Of a stretch of DNA of 44,679 bases, positions 14,707 through 23,907 are shown piece by piece; position 1 is the stretch's first letter, and every line of letters starts with the position of its first letter. The translations under genes were made by a program, and so were the position numbers. Under the pieces are notes generated by a model. It worked only from the letters and a program-made list of their open reading frames with translations. It made no database searches and was not told the origin of the DNA. The stretch is from Sphingobacteriaceae bacterium (lineage in GTDB: Bacteria; Bacteroidota; Bacteroidia; Sphingobacteriales; Sphingobacteriaceae): NCBI GenBank assembly GCA_947458875.1, contig CANGZD010000009.1:1-44679 (forward strand), read 5' to 3'.

Positions 14707-16938
14707 ATGGAATTTTTACAAAACAATTTAATTTATGCAATTCCCTTGATGGGTTTATTCGGCATTATTGTAATGCTCATTAAATCTGCATGGGTAAGCA
14801 AACAAGATGCAGGTGACGAAAACATGCGCACCCTGTCGGGTTACATTGCCGATGGCGCCATGGCTTTCCTGAAAGCTGAATGGAAAATCTTAACTTATTT
14901 CGCAATTATTGCTGCAGTTTTATTGGCGTACTCTGGTACACTGGTTGAAACCTCCAGCCCGGTAATTGCCGTTTCTTTCCTGATTGGGGCATTTACTTCT
15001 GCCTTTGCAGGATATATTGGTATGAACATCGCTACTAAAGCAAACGTTCGTACTACGCAAGCTGCCCGTACCAGCTTGGCTAAAGCCCTGAAAGTATCTT
15101 TCACCGGCGGTAGTGTAATGGGTATTGGTGTTGCCGGCTTAGCGGTATTGGGCTTAGGTTCCCTGTTTATTGTATTTTACAACCTGTATGTGGTACAAAC
15201 CGGTGGCAGTGTAAACGGCAAAGAGATGGAGAAAGCCCTCGAAGTATTGGCCGGATTCTCTTTAGGTGCGGAGTCTATTGCTTTATTTGCCCGTGTGGGA
15301 GGTGGTATTTACACCAAAGCTGCCGACGTAGGTGCCGACTTGGTAGGTAAAGTTGAGGCAGGTATCCCGGAGGATGATGTGCGTAACCCGGCTACCATTG
15401 CTGATAACGTAGGCGATAACGTGGGTGACGTAGCCGGTATGGGCGCCGATTTATTCGGATCTTATGTAGCGACCATCCTTGCGACTATGGTATTGGGCCG
15501 TGAGATCGTTTCTGCCGATAATTTCGGCGGCATCGCTCCTATTTTGTTGCCAATGCTGATTGCTGGTTTAGGTTTGATCTTCTCTATCGTATCTACTTAT
15601 ATGGTACGTATCTCTAAAGAAACAGACAGCGTACAAAACGCATTGAATATCGGTAACTGGTCATCCATCATTATGACTGCGGCGGCTGCTTTCTTTGCAG
15701 TTCGTTGGTTATTACCTGAAACCATGAGCATACGCGGTTTTGAGTTCACCAAAACAGATGTATTTATGGCTATTATAGTAGGTTTAGTAGTAGGTGCTTT
15801 AATGAGCATTATTACTGAGTACTATACTGCCATGGGCAAACGTCCGGTTAATTCTATTATTAAACAATCTGCTACCGGCCATGCCACCAACATTATTGGC
15901 GGTTTAGCCGTAGGTATGGAATCTACCGTATTGCCAATCTTGGTATTAGCTGCCGGTATTTATGGATCTTATTATTTTGCTGGATTATATGGAGTGGCCA
16001 TTGCCGCTGCCGGTATGATGGCTACCACAGCTATGCAATTGGCTATCGATGCTTTTGGCCCGATTGCCGATAACGCCGGTGGTATTGCCGAAATGAGCCA
16101 GCTGCCTGAAGAAGTTCGTGGCCGTACCGATAACCTCGATGCTGTAGGTAACACTACCGCTGCTACCGGTAAAGGTTTCGCCATTGCTTCAGCAGCCTTA
16201 ACTTCCTTGGCTTTATTTGCTGCCTTCGTAGGTATTGCCGGTATCGACCGCATCGATATCTACAAAGCCGATGTATTGGCTGGTTTGTTTGTGGGCGGTA
16301 TGATTCCATTCATTTTCTCAGCCTTATGTATTTCTGCGGTAGGCCGTGCCGCCATGGACATGGTGCAGGAAGTACGCCGTCAGTTCCGCGAAATTCCAGG
16401 TATTATGGAATACAAAGCAAAGCCAGAGTACGAAAAATGTGTGGCTATTTCTACACAAGCTTCTATTCGCGAAATGATGCTGCCTGGTGCTATTGCCCTG
16501 ATCGTTCCAATTCTGGTAGGTTTTGCCTTCGGTCCGGAAGTATTAGGTGGTTTATTAGCCGGCGTAACCGTGTCTGGTGTTTTGATGGGCATGTTCCAAT
16601 CAAATGCCGGTGGTGCTTGGGATAACGCTAAGAAATCATTCGAGAAAGGTGTAGAGATCAACGGTGAAATGTATTACAAAAAATCTGAGCCACACAAAGC
16701 TTCTGTAACTGGCGATACCGTAGGTGATCCTTTCAAAGACACCTCAGGTCCTTCAATGAACATCCTGATCAAATTGATGTCGATCGTTTCATTAGTTATT
16801 GCACCTCATATTTCTGCGGGTCATAAATCGGCAGAAAATATGGAAGTACGCAAAGAAGTGAAAATAACCGTTAAGGTTGACTCTTTGGGTAATCAGCAAG
16901 TAGACACCCTGATCAACAAAACCGATACTATTAAGTAA
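14707..16938 (+). CDS. hppA: K+-dependent membrane pyrophosphatase (Na+ and/or H+ pumping)
   Basis: This 743-residue integral membrane enzyme hydrolyses pyrophosphate to pump cations out of the cytosol. The catalytic segment [13 protein letters not shown] starts at residue 207, followed by [20 protein letters not shown] (234-253). The later motif [16 protein letters not shown] and the Lys/Asp-rich ends agree with the family. In [11 protein letters not shown] an Ala occupies the position that is Lys in K+-independent enzymes, which marks it as K+-dependent. Whether it moves Na+, H+ or both cannot be settled by eye. A hydrophilic tail (about 713-743, [20 protein letters not shown]) extends past the last membrane segment. 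Strong promoter and terminator suggest a monocistronic, well-expressed gene. Confidence 0.95.
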   Translation: MEFLQNNLIYAIPLMGLFGIIVMLIKSAWVSKQDAGDENMRTLSGYIADGAMAFLKAEWKILTYFAIIAAVLLAYSGTLVETSSPVIAVSFLIGAFTSAFAGYIGMNIATKANVRTTQAARTSLAKALKVSFTGGSVMGIGVAGLAVLGLGSLFIVFYNLYVVQTGGSVNGKEMEKALEVLAGFSLGAESIALFARVGGGIYTKAADVGADLVGKVEAGIPEDDVRNPATIADNVGDNVGDVAGMGADLFGSYVATILATMVLGREIVSADNFGGIAPILLPMLIAGLGLIFSIVSTYMVRISKETDSVQNALNIGNWSSIIMTAAAAFFAVRWLLPETMSIRGFEFTKTDVFMAIIVGLVVGALMSIITEYYTAMGKRPVNSIIKQSATGHATNIIGGLAVGMESTVLPILVLAAGIYGSYYFAGLYGVAIAAAGMMATTAMQLAIDAFGPIADNAGGIAEMSQLPEEVRGRTDNLDAVGNTTAATGKGFAIASAALTSLALFAAFVGIAGIDRIDIYKADVLAGLFVGGMIPFIFSALCISAVGRAAMDMVQEVRRQFREIPGIMEYKAKPEYEKCVAISTQASIREMMLPGAIALIVPILVGFAFGPEVLGGLLAGVTVSGVLMGMFQSNAGGAWDNAKKSFEKGVEINGEMYYKKSEPHKASVTGDTVGDPFKDTSGPSMNILIKLMSIVSLVIAPHISAGHKSAENMEVRKEVKITVKVDSLGNQQVDTLINKTDTIK

Positions 16939-16959
16939 TAAACAGGTTTTAATTTATTT

Positions 16960-16993
16960 AAAAAGGGATTTCTTTACGGAAATCCCTTTTTCA
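16960..16993 (+). terminator. Rho-independent terminator after hppA
   Basis: A 13-bp perfect stem (AAAAAGGGATTTC 16960-16972 with GAAATCCCTTTTT 16979-16991) and a 6-nt loop lie 21 nt after the stop. Confidence 0.9.
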
Positions 16994-17011
16994 TTTTCGG
17001 AATAAATTAAT

Positions 17012-17019
17012 TAGGTTTG
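17012..17019 (+). promoter_or_regulatory. -7 box of the APC permease gene
   Basis: TAGGTTTG is a perfect TAnnTTTG, 23 nt before the start codon. Its -33 region would fall in the T-tract of the hppA terminator. Confidence 0.55.
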
Positions 17020-17042
17020 GTACTTCAGAAAAAACAAACAAA

Positions 17043-18503
17043 ATGAAATTCACTAAATCTTTAACACAATTATTAGCAGAAGCCAATGCTACCGGAGAGG
17101 GCTCATTAAAACGTACCCTTGGTAGCTGGAACCTCATTGCATTAGGTATTGGTGCCATCATTGGTGCAGGTCTTTTCGTACGTACAGCCGCTGCTGCCGG
17201 AGAAGCTGCAGGTGCCGGAGTAACCTTATCTTTTATCATTGCAGCCATTGGTTGTGCATTTGCAGGCTTATGTTACGCAGAGTTTGCAGCCATGATTCCT
17301 ATTGCAGGTAGTGCATACACCTATGCCTACACTACCATGGGCGAAGTAGTAGCCTGGATTATTGGCTGGGCACTGGTCATGGAATACGCATTAGGGGCAG
17401 CAACGGTTTCCATAGCCTGGAGTGAATATCTCAATAAATTATTGGGCGGCGCCATACCCTATGAATGGTCGCACTCTCCTTTCGAATCGTTAAATGGTGT
17501 ATCCGGTATCATCAACCTACCTGCTTTAGTGATCTTATTCTTACTTACCTTGGTACTTATTAAGGGAACGCAAGAATCTGCAAAACTAAACGCAGTAATT
17601 GTATTCGTTAAAGTAGCCATTGTACTGATTTTTATTGTAATCGGATGGCAGTTCATCAAACCAGAAAACCATACGCCTTACTTAATCCCTGAAGGAACTC
17701 CTGGACATGAAGGTATGTTCAAATGGGGATGGGGTGGAGTTTTAGGTGGTGCAGCTATCGTATTCTTTGCCTTCATAGGTTTTGATGCCGTAAGTACAGC
17801 GGCTCAAGAAGCGAAGAATCCTAAGAAAGATATGCCAATTGGCATTTTAGGATCGCTGGTAGTTTGTACCATTCTTTACATCCTTTTTTCACACGTATTA
17901 ACCGGTGTAACCAACTGGCAAGAATTTGCAGATCCTGAAAAAGGAAAAGAAGCTTCTGTGGCCTATGCCATTTCTACCTATATGCCTGGATATGGCTGGT
18001 TAGCTACCGGTATTACTGTAGCGATCCTGGCCGGTTTCTCTTCAGTAATCCTGGTAATGTTATTGGGTCAGTCTCGTGTGTTTTACACCATGTCGAAAGA
18101 TGGTTTGTTACCAAAAATATTCTCAGAATTACACCCTAAATTCAGCACACCATACAAGAGTAATATCATCTTATTCTTCTTAGTGGGCGGATTTGCGGCC
18201 TTTGTTCCCGGAAGCGTTGCAGGTGACTTAACCTCTTTCGGTACCCTTTTAGCCTTCGTATTGGTAAGTGCCGGTATCTGGATCTTGAGGGTTCAAAATC
18301 CAAACCTGGAGCGTCCGTTCAAAACGCCATTGGTTCCATTGGTACCTATACTCGGTATCCTAGTATGTGGCGGTATGATTGTGGCTTTAGATGTAAACAC
18401 CCTGAAAGTGGCCGCCTTATGGATGGCTTTAGGCTTACTGGTGTATTACCTGTACAGTAAAAACCATAGTGTCGTTCGTAAAGAAGCCGCTGCTAAAAAA
18501 TAA
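17043..18503 (+). CDS. APC-family amino acid permease (cationic amino acid transporter-like)
   Basis: This 486-residue membrane protein has about twelve helices after a short cytosolic lead ending SLKRTLGSWNLIALGIGAII. TM1 contains GIGAIIGAGLF, and later regions include FFAFIGFDAVSTAAQEAKNPKKDMP, the conserved TM6 segment of CAT/YfnA-type transporters. It likely imports a cationic or neutral amino acid, perhaps with protons; substrate is unknown. It has its own -7 box and a strong terminator, so it appears monocistronic. It differs clearly from the LAT-like permease at 13038-14492, so the two are not a recent duplication. Confidence 0.92.
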   Translation: MKFTKSLTQLLAEANATGEGSLKRTLGSWNLIALGIGAIIGAGLFVRTAAAAGEAAGAGVTLSFIIAAIGCAFAGLCYAEFAAMIPIAGSAYTYAYTTMGEVVAWIIGWALVMEYALGAATVSIAWSEYLNKLLGGAIPYEWSHSPFESLNGVSGIINLPALVILFLLTLVLIKGTQESAKLNAVIVFVKVAIVLIFIVIGWQFIKPENHTPYLIPEGTPGHEGMFKWGWGGVLGGAAIVFFAFIGFDAVSTAAQEAKNPKKDMPIGILGSLVVCTILYILFSHVLTGVTNWQEFADPEKGKEASVAYAISTYMPGYGWLATGITVAILAGFSSVILVMLLGQSRVFYTMSKDGLLPKIFSELHPKFSTPYKSNIILFFLVGGFAAFVPGSVAGDLTSFGTLLAFVLVSAGIWILRVQNPNLERPFKTPLVPLVPILGILVCGGMIVALDVNTLKVAALWMALGLLVYYLYSKNHSVVRKEAAAKK

Positions 18504-18520
18504 CCGATCAGATGATCGCT

Positions 18521-18554
18521 AAAAAGGTTCAGGGTATTCCCTGAACCTTTTTTG
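18521..18554 (+). terminator. Rho-independent terminator after the APC permease
   Basis: A 14-bp perfect stem (AAAAAGGTTCAGGG with CCCTGAACCTTTTT) and TATT loop. Its T-tract ends 8 nt before the -7 box of the next gene. Confidence 0.9.
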
Positions 18555-18562
18555 TTTAATTG

Positions 18563-18570
18563 TACCTTTG
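18563..18570 (+). promoter_or_regulatory. -7 box of the MarC gene
   Basis: TACCTTTG is a perfect TAnnTTTG box, 14 nt before the ATG at 18585. The expected -33 position falls inside the preceding terminator hairpin. Confidence 0.55.
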
Positions 18571-18584
18571 ATAAACAATTTAAC

Positions 18585-19163
18585 ATGAGCCAATACTTCA
18601 GCTTCAATCTAAAAGAGATTCTTTCCGTTACCATGATCCTCTTTGCGATCATCGATATACTGGGATCTATTCCGGTAGTGATTCAATTACGCCAAAAAGC
18701 AGGGCATATCCAATCAGAAAAGGCCAGCCTAGTTTCGCTGACACTCATGATCCTCTTCTTATTCATCGGAGAAGGATTATTGGGGATCATCGGTATCGAC
18801 ATTCAGTCTTTTGCCATTGCAGGTTCATTAGTGATATTTTTCATCGCCATGGAAATGGTATTGGGTATCAATTTCTTTAAAGAAGAAGTACCCGAGAGTG
18901 TCTCTATTGTACCACTGGCTTTCCCGCTGATCGCCGGGGCGGGCACCATGACCACGCTCCTCTCCCTCAAATCAGAATATGCCACACAAAACATCATCGT
19001 AGGCATTATGCTGAACATGATTTTCGTGTACATTGTATTGAAAAATACTGCACGACTGGAGAAGCTATTTGGAAAATCAGGATTGAACGTATTGCGTAAG
19101 GCCTTCGGAATTATTCTTTTGGCTATCGCGATCAAACTGTTTCGAAACAATACTGGTTTATAA
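18585..19163 (+). CDS. MarC-family integral membrane protein
   Basis: I chose the ATG at 18585; an upstream in-frame TTG at 18552 would lie inside the terminator and promoter. The 192-residue protein has about six hydrophobic segments with ILFAIIDILGSIPVVIQL (TM1), AGSLVIFFIAMEMVLG and PLAFPLIAGAGTMTTLLSL, the core motifs of the MarC/UPF0056 family. Despite the name, the family is not established as a drug-resistance determinant and its transport substrate is uncertain. The two downstream genes follow after 9 and 5 nt, so the three probably share one transcript. Confidence 0.88.
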   Translation: MSQYFSFNLKEILSVTMILFAIIDILGSIPVVIQLRQKAGHIQSEKASLVSLTLMILFLFIGEGLLGIIGIDIQSFAIAGSLVIFFIAMEMVLGINFFKEEVPESVSIVPLAFPLIAGAGTMTTLLSLKSEYATQNIIVGIMLNMIFVYIVLKNTARLEKLFGKSGLNVLRKAFGIILLAIAIKLFRNNTGL

Positions 19164-19172
19164 GCTTTCGCG

Positions 19173-19622
19173 ATGAACAGTAAAGAGAAAGTATTGCAAG
19201 AACTTATCCGATTACTGAATAGCCGGATTGATGAAATTAAGAATGCCATCACTTTGCTCAGGGAATCTCGGGATAATGAAAGTAAAAGCAGTGCAGGTGA
19301 CAAATACGAAACTGGCAGAGCGATGGCCCAGATTGAACTGGATAAGTTAGAGCAACAATTGCAAAACCAGAACACCCTACAAACAGAACTCCTGAAAATT
19401 CAGCCGAAAGTTGTGTCTGAAAAAGTAAGCTTCGGCAGCCTAGTAAACACGAGTACAGGGAAATATTTCATTTCAGTGGGATTAGGTAAGATAGCCCTTG
19501 ATCAGGAAATCATTTATGCCGTTTCACTCGCTTCGCCAATTGGGCAGGCCTTAATGGGAACCCAGCAGGGCGATATGATTACCTTCAATGCAAACTCTAT
19601 TCAAATTCTTAATGTAGAATAG
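19173..19622 (+). CDS. GreA/GreB-like protein (coiled coil plus C-terminal FKBP-like domain)
   Basis: The 149 residues split into an N-terminal helical hairpin (about 1-75, with ESRDNESKSSAGDKYETGRA near the bend) and a C-terminal globular part (about 80-149) with SPIGQALMGTQQGDMITF (125-142), which closely matches the SPIG.ALIGK..GD signature of Gre factors. Such proteins bind the RNA polymerase secondary channel; in GreA two acidic tip residues promote transcript cleavage. Acidic residues (Asp, Glu) are present near the bend here, but the spacing differs by about one residue. From memory, homologues in this phylum are often labelled '3-oxoacyl-ACP synthase', which the sequence does not support. 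Confidence 0.75.
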   Translation: MNSKEKVLQELIRLLNSRIDEIKNAITLLRESRDNESKSSAGDKYETGRAMAQIELDKLEQQLQNQNTLQTELLKIQPKVVSEKVSFGSLVNTSTGKYFISVGLGKIALDQEIIYAVSLASPIGQALMGTQQGDMITFNANSIQILNVE

Positions 19623-19627
19623 CAAGT

Positions 19628-20056
19628 ATGAACAATAGCCCCTATCCTTGCCTTTGGTTTGATGACCAAGCCAAAGCAGCAGCCGAATTTTACTGTAGCA
19701 TTTTCCCAAACTCCAAGATCCTCAATATCACACCCATGGTATCGGTATTCGAGTTGAACGGCACCCGTTTCATGGGCCTGAACGGCGGACCGGAATACCA
19801 CATCAACGAAGGGGTTTCCTTTGTGATCAACTGCGATACGCAGGAAGAGATCGACCACTACTGGAACCACTTTGCCGAGGGTGGTCTGGAAAGCAAATGC
19901 GGCTGGATCAAAGACAAATTTGGCGTATGGTGGCAGGTAGTCCCCAGCATCTTAGGCAAACTCATGAGCGACCCGGAAAAAGCGCCAAAAGCGATGTATG
20001 CCTATATGCAAATGAAGAAGTTTGAAATTGCGAAGCTGCTCGAAGCGGCAGGCTAG
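19628..20056 (+). CDS. VOC-family protein (PhnB / glyoxalase-fold type)
   Basis: This 142-residue protein starts PYPCLWFDDQAKAAAEFYCSIFPNS and contains CGWIKDKFGVWWQVVPSIL (91-109). These features mark the PhnB-like (sometimes '3-demethylubiquinone-9 methyltransferase') branch of the vicinal oxygen chelate superfamily. Members are usually metal-binding dimers of unknown substrate. It follows the Gre-like gene by 5 nt and ends 11 nt from the stop of the convergent methyltransferase gene. A specific reaction cannot be assigned, and the methyltransferase label carried by some homologues should not be trusted. Confidence 0.88.
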   Translation: MNNSPYPCLWFDDQAKAAAEFYCSIFPNSKILNITPMVSVFELNGTRFMGLNGGPEYHINEGVSFVINCDTQEEIDHYWNHFAEGGLESKCGWIKDKFGVWWQVVPSILGKLMSDPEKAPKAMYAYMQMKKFEIAKLLEAAG

Positions 20057-20067
20057 GTGCCTAATTT

Positions 20068-21225
20068 TTATCTTTTAATCAAGCGGGCTACAAACATGCT
20101 GTCCGCTTTGCGGGTATAGCCTTTCAAGACTTCCTGCTGTTCTAGCTGCAGCTGAAGTTCATCCGTAAGGAAGTGGACCATTTCTTCATTTTCTTCCTTA
20201 AACACCGAACAGGTGATATAAATGAGCGGCTTACCAGGCTTGAGGTATTTCACTACATTTTTAGCAATGCTTTGCTGTAAAGTTTGAAAACCTGCAATGC
20301 GGCCTTCGCTAAACTGACTGATCATCTCGGGCGTACGCCCCCAGGTACCTGAACCGGTGCAGGGCGCATCAAGGATAATGCCATCAAATTCATAATGATG
20401 CAGGATAGGATCCGGATTTTGCGTCAGATCGATGACTTTTTTCTGGTAGTTACGTATCTGGTTGATGTCAAAGCGCTCCTCCAAATTGGATAAAACACTT
20501 TCTCTGACATCGCTCACCAATAATTTAATGCTGGACTCCAGCTGATGCAAGAGAATAGATTTTCCGCCGGAGGCAGCACAGGCATCCCACCAGTATTCCC
20601 ATTTTTGGGGTTTGAAGTAATTCGCCGTTTGCTGAGAAGAAAAGTCCTGCACCTCATACCAGGTAGCATCCAGCACCTGATCAAGTTTGGTACCATTGGC
20701 CAGGGCCAGGGTCTGCGGGCTAATTTCCTCAAATGCAATGCCTGCAGCTGCTAATTTGGACTGAACGACTTGCTCTTTTCCCGGATGGCTGCGAATAAAT
20801 AGCTCAGGCTGGATAAAGAAAGATTGCAGGAAAGTATCGCGATCGATGCCTTCGCTCAAATGCATCCCGAAAGGAAACACCTCAGCCAATTCGAAACCAA
20901 ATTCCTTCTCCAGCAAAGCCAACTTATCGGCCAAAGGCCAATCGTTTTTTTCGGCCAACTCGGGTTTGAAATGTGTCAGAAATTCATTGGCACCCTTGCT
21001 GCATAAAAACTCTGCTAAAAACAAGCGTTCCTCTTGGGGCAGGTTGGCAAAGGCACGGCCCAGGCGGAAATAGGTATACAGCAAACGGGAAGCCATACGG
21101 CGATCGCCGGAGCCCATTTCCTTATGCTGGCGGAAATACTCGGGCAGAAACTTGGCCAGGGGCCGGTCGGCCGGATAAGCATCCAGCACTTTTAAGAAAT
21201 TGCGCAAATAGGCTTCGGCACGCAT
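20068..21225 (-). CDS. RsmB/NOP-family RNA (cytosine-5) methyltransferase
   Basis: I chose the ATG at 21225, which overlaps the guaA stop by one base (TAATG), over a GTG at 21234 inside guaA. The 385-residue protein has an N-terminal helical domain and a C-terminal Rossmann methyltransferase with DACAASGGKS (about 214-223, SAM binding), DAPCTGSGTWGR (motif IV, Cys289) and TCSVFKEENE (motif VI, catalytic Cys339). Both cysteines required for m5C chemistry are present. The enzyme methylates cytosine C5 in RNA, probably 16S rRNA, but the site cannot be read from sequence. It is cotranscribed with guaA by translational coupling. Confidence 0.9.
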   Translation of the reverse strand: MRAEAYLRNFLKVLDAYPADRPLAKFLPEYFRQHKEMGSGDRRMASRLLYTYFRLGRAFANLPQEERLFLAEFLCSKGANEFLTHFKPELAEKNDWPLADKLALLEKEFGFELAEVFPFGMHLSEGIDRDTFLQSFFIQPELFIRSHPGKEQVVQSKLAAAGIAFEEISPQTLALANGTKLDQVLDATWYEVQDFSSQQTANYFKPQKWEYWWDACAASGGKSILLHQLESSIKLLVSDVRESVLSNLEERFDINQIRNYQKKVIDLTQNPDPILHHYEFDGIILDAPCTGSGTWGRTPEMISQFSEGRIAGFQTLQQSIAKNVVKYLKPGKPLIYITCSVFKEENEEMVHFLTDELQLQLEQQEVLKGYTRKADSMFVARLIKR

Positions 21226-22754
21226 TATTCCCACTCGATGGTAGCCGGCGGCTTAGAGCTGATGTCGTACACCACCCGGTTAATACCTTTCACATTATTG
21301 ATGATCTCATTAGAGATCTTGGCCAGCAATTCGTAAGGCAGGTGGCTCCAGTCGGCGGTCATGCCATCTACCGAACCCACTGCACGCAGACAGATCACAT
21401 GTTCGTAGGTGCGCTCATCGCCCATTACCCCTACCGATTGTACCGGCAGGAAAATGGCACCGGCCTGCCACACTTTATCGTACCAACCCGAAGCTTTTAA
21501 ATGATGGATATAGATGGCGTCTGCTTCTTGCAAGATGCGAACTTTCTCAGGCGTAATATCTTCCAGAATACGGATGGCCAAACCGGGACCCGGGAAAGGA
21601 TGGCGACCTAAAAGGTTGGCATCAATACCCATGGCCTTGCCCACCCTGCGGACTTCGTCTTTAAATAAAGTATTTAATGGCTCCACCACCTTTAATTTCA
21701 TAAAATCGGGTAATCCGCCCACATTGTGGTGCGATTTGATGGTGGCCGAAGGGCCTTTTACCGAAACAGATTCGATCACATCGGGATAAATGGTTCCCTG
21801 ACCGAGCCATTTCACATCCTGCACTTCGTGTGCGGCATCGTCGAATACTTCGATGAATACCCGGCCGATGGCTTTGCGTTTTTGCTCAGGGTCTTTGATC
21901 CCCGCGAGGGCATCATAAAAACGCTGTTTGGCGTCTATACCTTTGATATTTAAACCCATGTGCTCGTAAGAATCGAGTACCTGCTGGAATTCGTCCTTAC
22001 GCAGGAGGCCGTTGTCTACAAAAATACAGTGTAGGTTTTTGCCGATGGCCTGGTGCAGCAATACTGCAGCTACGGTGGAGTCTACGCCTCCTGACAAGCC
22101 CAATACCACTTTATCGTTACCCAGTTTTTCGCGTAAGCCGGCAATGGTGGTTTCTATGAAGGAATCTGGCGTCCAGTTCTGTGAGCAACCGCAAATATCG
22201 ACCAGGAAATTCTCCAGCAATTGCTTGCCGTCGGTACTGTGCGTTACTTCGGGGTGGAACTGAATGCCCCACATCTGCTTGTTCTTGATCTGATAAGCCG
22301 CCGCTTTTACGGTATCGGTGCTAGCAATGATCTCAAAATCGGCCGGAATGGTGGCAATGGTATCGCTATGCGACATCCATACCTGCGATTGCTGCGGAAT
22401 GTTTTTCAGGAGTGGATTGCTGTCATTCACAAAATCGAGGTGTACCCGACCATACTCTCTGGTAGAGGATGCTTGTACTTCACCGCCACTGTGCTGGGCC
22501 ATGTACTGGGCACCATAACATACGCCTAAAACGGGATATTTTCCGTCCCATACCTTGAAGTCAACCTGTGGTGCATCTGCCTGACGAACAGAGTATGGAC
22601 TTCCGGAAAGAATGATACCTTTCCAGCTTTGGTCTATTTCAGGGATATGATTAAAAGGGTGAATTTCACAGTAAACGTTGAGTTCGCGAACGCGACGGGC
22701 AATCAATTGGGTGTACTGAGATCCGAAATCGAGAATGAGAATTTTTTCCTGCAT
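21225..22754 (-). CDS. guaA: GMP synthase (glutamine-hydrolysing)
   Basis: The ATG at 22754 gives 509 residues; an upstream TTG at 22760 overlaps the promoter box. The class I glutamine amidotransferase domain holds the nucleophile Cys79 in GVCYGAQY and the His-Glu pair in IQFHPEV. The ATP-pyrophosphatase domain holds the P-loop LSGGVDST, and the dimerisation domain ends [14 protein letters not shown], the family's usual C-terminus. The enzyme converts XMP to GMP in the cytosol using glutamine and ATP. A -7 box ends 3 nt before the ATG, so the message is probably leaderless. The RsmB-like gene follows with a 1-nt overlap. Confidence 0.97.
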   Translation of the reverse strand: MQEKILILDFGSQYTQLIARRVRELNVYCEIHPFNHIPEIDQSWKGIILSGSPYSVRQADAPQVDFKVWDGKYPVLGVCYGAQYMAQHSGGEVQASSTREYGRVHLDFVNDSNPLLKNIPQQSQVWMSHSDTIATIPADFEIIASTDTVKAAAYQIKNKQMWGIQFHPEVTHSTDGKQLLENFLVDICGCSQNWTPDSFIETTIAGLREKLGNDKVVLGLSGGVDSTVAAVLLHQAIGKNLHCIFVDNGLLRKDEFQQVLDSYEHMGLNIKGIDAKQRFYDALAGIKDPEQKRKAIGRVFIEVFDDAAHEVQDVKWLGQGTIYPDVIESVSVKGPSATIKSHHNVGGLPDFMKLKVVEPLNTLFKDEVRRVGKAMGIDANLLGRHPFPGPGLAIRILEDITPEKVRILQEADAIYIHHLKASGWYDKVWQAGAIFLPVQSVGVMGDERTYEHVICLRAVGSVDGMTADWSHLPYELLAKISNEIINNVKGINRVVYDISSKPPATIEWE

Positions 22755-22757
22755 GGG

Positions 22758-22765
22758 CAAAGATA
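22758..22765 (-). promoter_or_regulatory. -7 box of guaA (leaderless start predicted)
   Basis: TATCTTTG (minus strand) is a perfect TAnnTTTG and is followed by only CCC before the ATG at 22754. Transcription would begin at or near the A of the start codon. Confidence 0.65.
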
Positions 22766-22899
22766 CAAGATTAGCAGGAAGCTGGAGGAGTAAAATGTAT
22801 AGTTTTTAGCAAAAATTTGACGAAAATCACCTGAATACTCCTCCTCTTTTTATTAAATTCGGAAACAATTTCAGAAACCTTAAAATTATTCCTAAACAT

Positions 22900-23838
22900 A
22901 TGAAAATTACCGTTGTAGGTGCCGGTGCCGTAGGTGCAACTTGTGCCGATAACATTGCCAGAAAAGAATTAGCTACAGAGCTGGTCCTGTTAGACATTAA
23001 AGAGGGTTTTGCCGAAGGTAAGGCCATGGACATGATGCAGACGGCTACCCTGTTGGGATTTGATACCAAAATTACCGGCAGCACCAACGATTACAGCAAA
23101 ACTGCCAATTCGGATGTGGTGGTCATCACATCGGGTATTCCTCGTAAGCCGGGCATGACCCGTGAGGAACTGATTGGAACGAATGCCAATATTGTGAAAG
23201 GTGTGGTTGAAAACACCTTGAAATATTCCCCAAATGCCATCATCGTGGTCATTTCTAATCCGATGGATACCATGACTTACCTGGCGCTGAAATCAAGCGG
23301 ATTGCCAAAGAATCGTATCATTGGTATGGGTGGCATCTTGGACAGTGCCCGCTTTAAATATTATTTAAGCCAGGCCCTGAACTGCTCTGCCAACGACCTG
23401 CATGGCGTGGTGATTGGCGGTCACGGTGATACCACCATGATTCCTTTAACTCGTTTGGCACAGTTGAATGGTTTTGCAGTTTCTAATTTACTGGATGCAG
23501 CTACCCTACAAAAAGTAGCAGCCGACACCATGGTGGGTGGTGCTACCCTTACCGGCTTGTTAGGCACTTCAGCCTGGTATGCACCGGGTGCAGCAGGTGC
23601 GGCGCTGGTGGAAAGCATTGTTCGCGATGAGAAAAAGGTATTCCCTTGCTGCGTGTCTTTAGATGGAGAGTATGGTCAGAAAGATATCTGCCTGGGCGTA
23701 CCGGTGGTGATCGGCAAAAACGGCTGGGAGAAGATCTTAGATTATAAATTGAACGATGAAGAACAAGCGACCTTTAACAAGAGCGCCGATGCGGTACGCA
23801 ACATGAATGCGGTATTGCATGACATGAATGTGATCTGA
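22900..23838 (+). CDS. mdh: malate dehydrogenase (LDH-like type)
   Basis: This 312-residue NAD-dependent enzyme interconverts malate and oxaloacetate in the TCA cycle. The Rossmann glycine motif GAGAVG is at residues 7-12, Asp32 fits NAD preference, and RKPGMTRE (82-89) supplies the substrate-loop arginines that separate malate from lactate dehydrogenases. Catalytic His175 lies in GGHGDTTM. The sequence belongs to the LDH-like MDH type found in Bacteroidota and Chlorobi rather than the E. coli type. A weak -7 box (TAAATTCG, 22854-22861) lies 38 nt upstream, and a terminator follows, so it is probably monocistronic. Confidence 0.96.
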   Translation: MKITVVGAGAVGATCADNIARKELATELVLLDIKEGFAEGKAMDMMQTATLLGFDTKITGSTNDYSKTANSDVVVITSGIPRKPGMTREELIGTNANIVKGVVENTLKYSPNAIIVVISNPMDTMTYLALKSSGLPKNRIIGMGGILDSARFKYYLSQALNCSANDLHGVVIGGHGDTTMIPLTRLAQLNGFAVSNLLDAATLQKVAADTMVGGATLTGLLGTSAWYAPGAAGAALVESIVRDEKKVFPCCVSLDGEYGQKDICLGVPVVIGKNGWEKILDYKLNDEEQATFNKSADAVRNMNAVLHDMNVI

Positions 23839-23860
23839 TCGGGTTATACCTATTACATAC

Positions 23861-23897
23861 AAAAGCCTCGGATTTAAATCCGGGGCTTTTTATTTTA
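23861..23897 (+). terminator. Rho-independent terminator after mdh
   Basis: A 15-bp inverted repeat centred on TTTAAA (core AAAAGCCTCGG / CCGGGGCTTTT, one G-T wobble) with a following T-rich tract. Confidence 0.85.
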
Positions 23898-23903
23898 TAT
23901 TTA
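23896..23903 (+). promoter_or_regulatory. possible -7 box of the DoxX-like gene
   Basis: TATATTTA matches TAnnTTTG with one mismatch, shares the T-rich tail of the mdh terminator and ends 4 nt before the ATG. Confidence 0.4.
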
Positions 23904-23907
23904 AAAC

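Noticed and set aside
19628-20056. Ubiquinone methyltransferase
   Set aside because: The family label of some homologues is historical; there is no SAM-binding motif and the fold is of the VOC type.
21226-21234. GTG start of the RsmB-like gene at 21234
   Set aside because: The ATG at 21225 forms a TAATG coupling with the guaA stop and gives a normal N-terminus.
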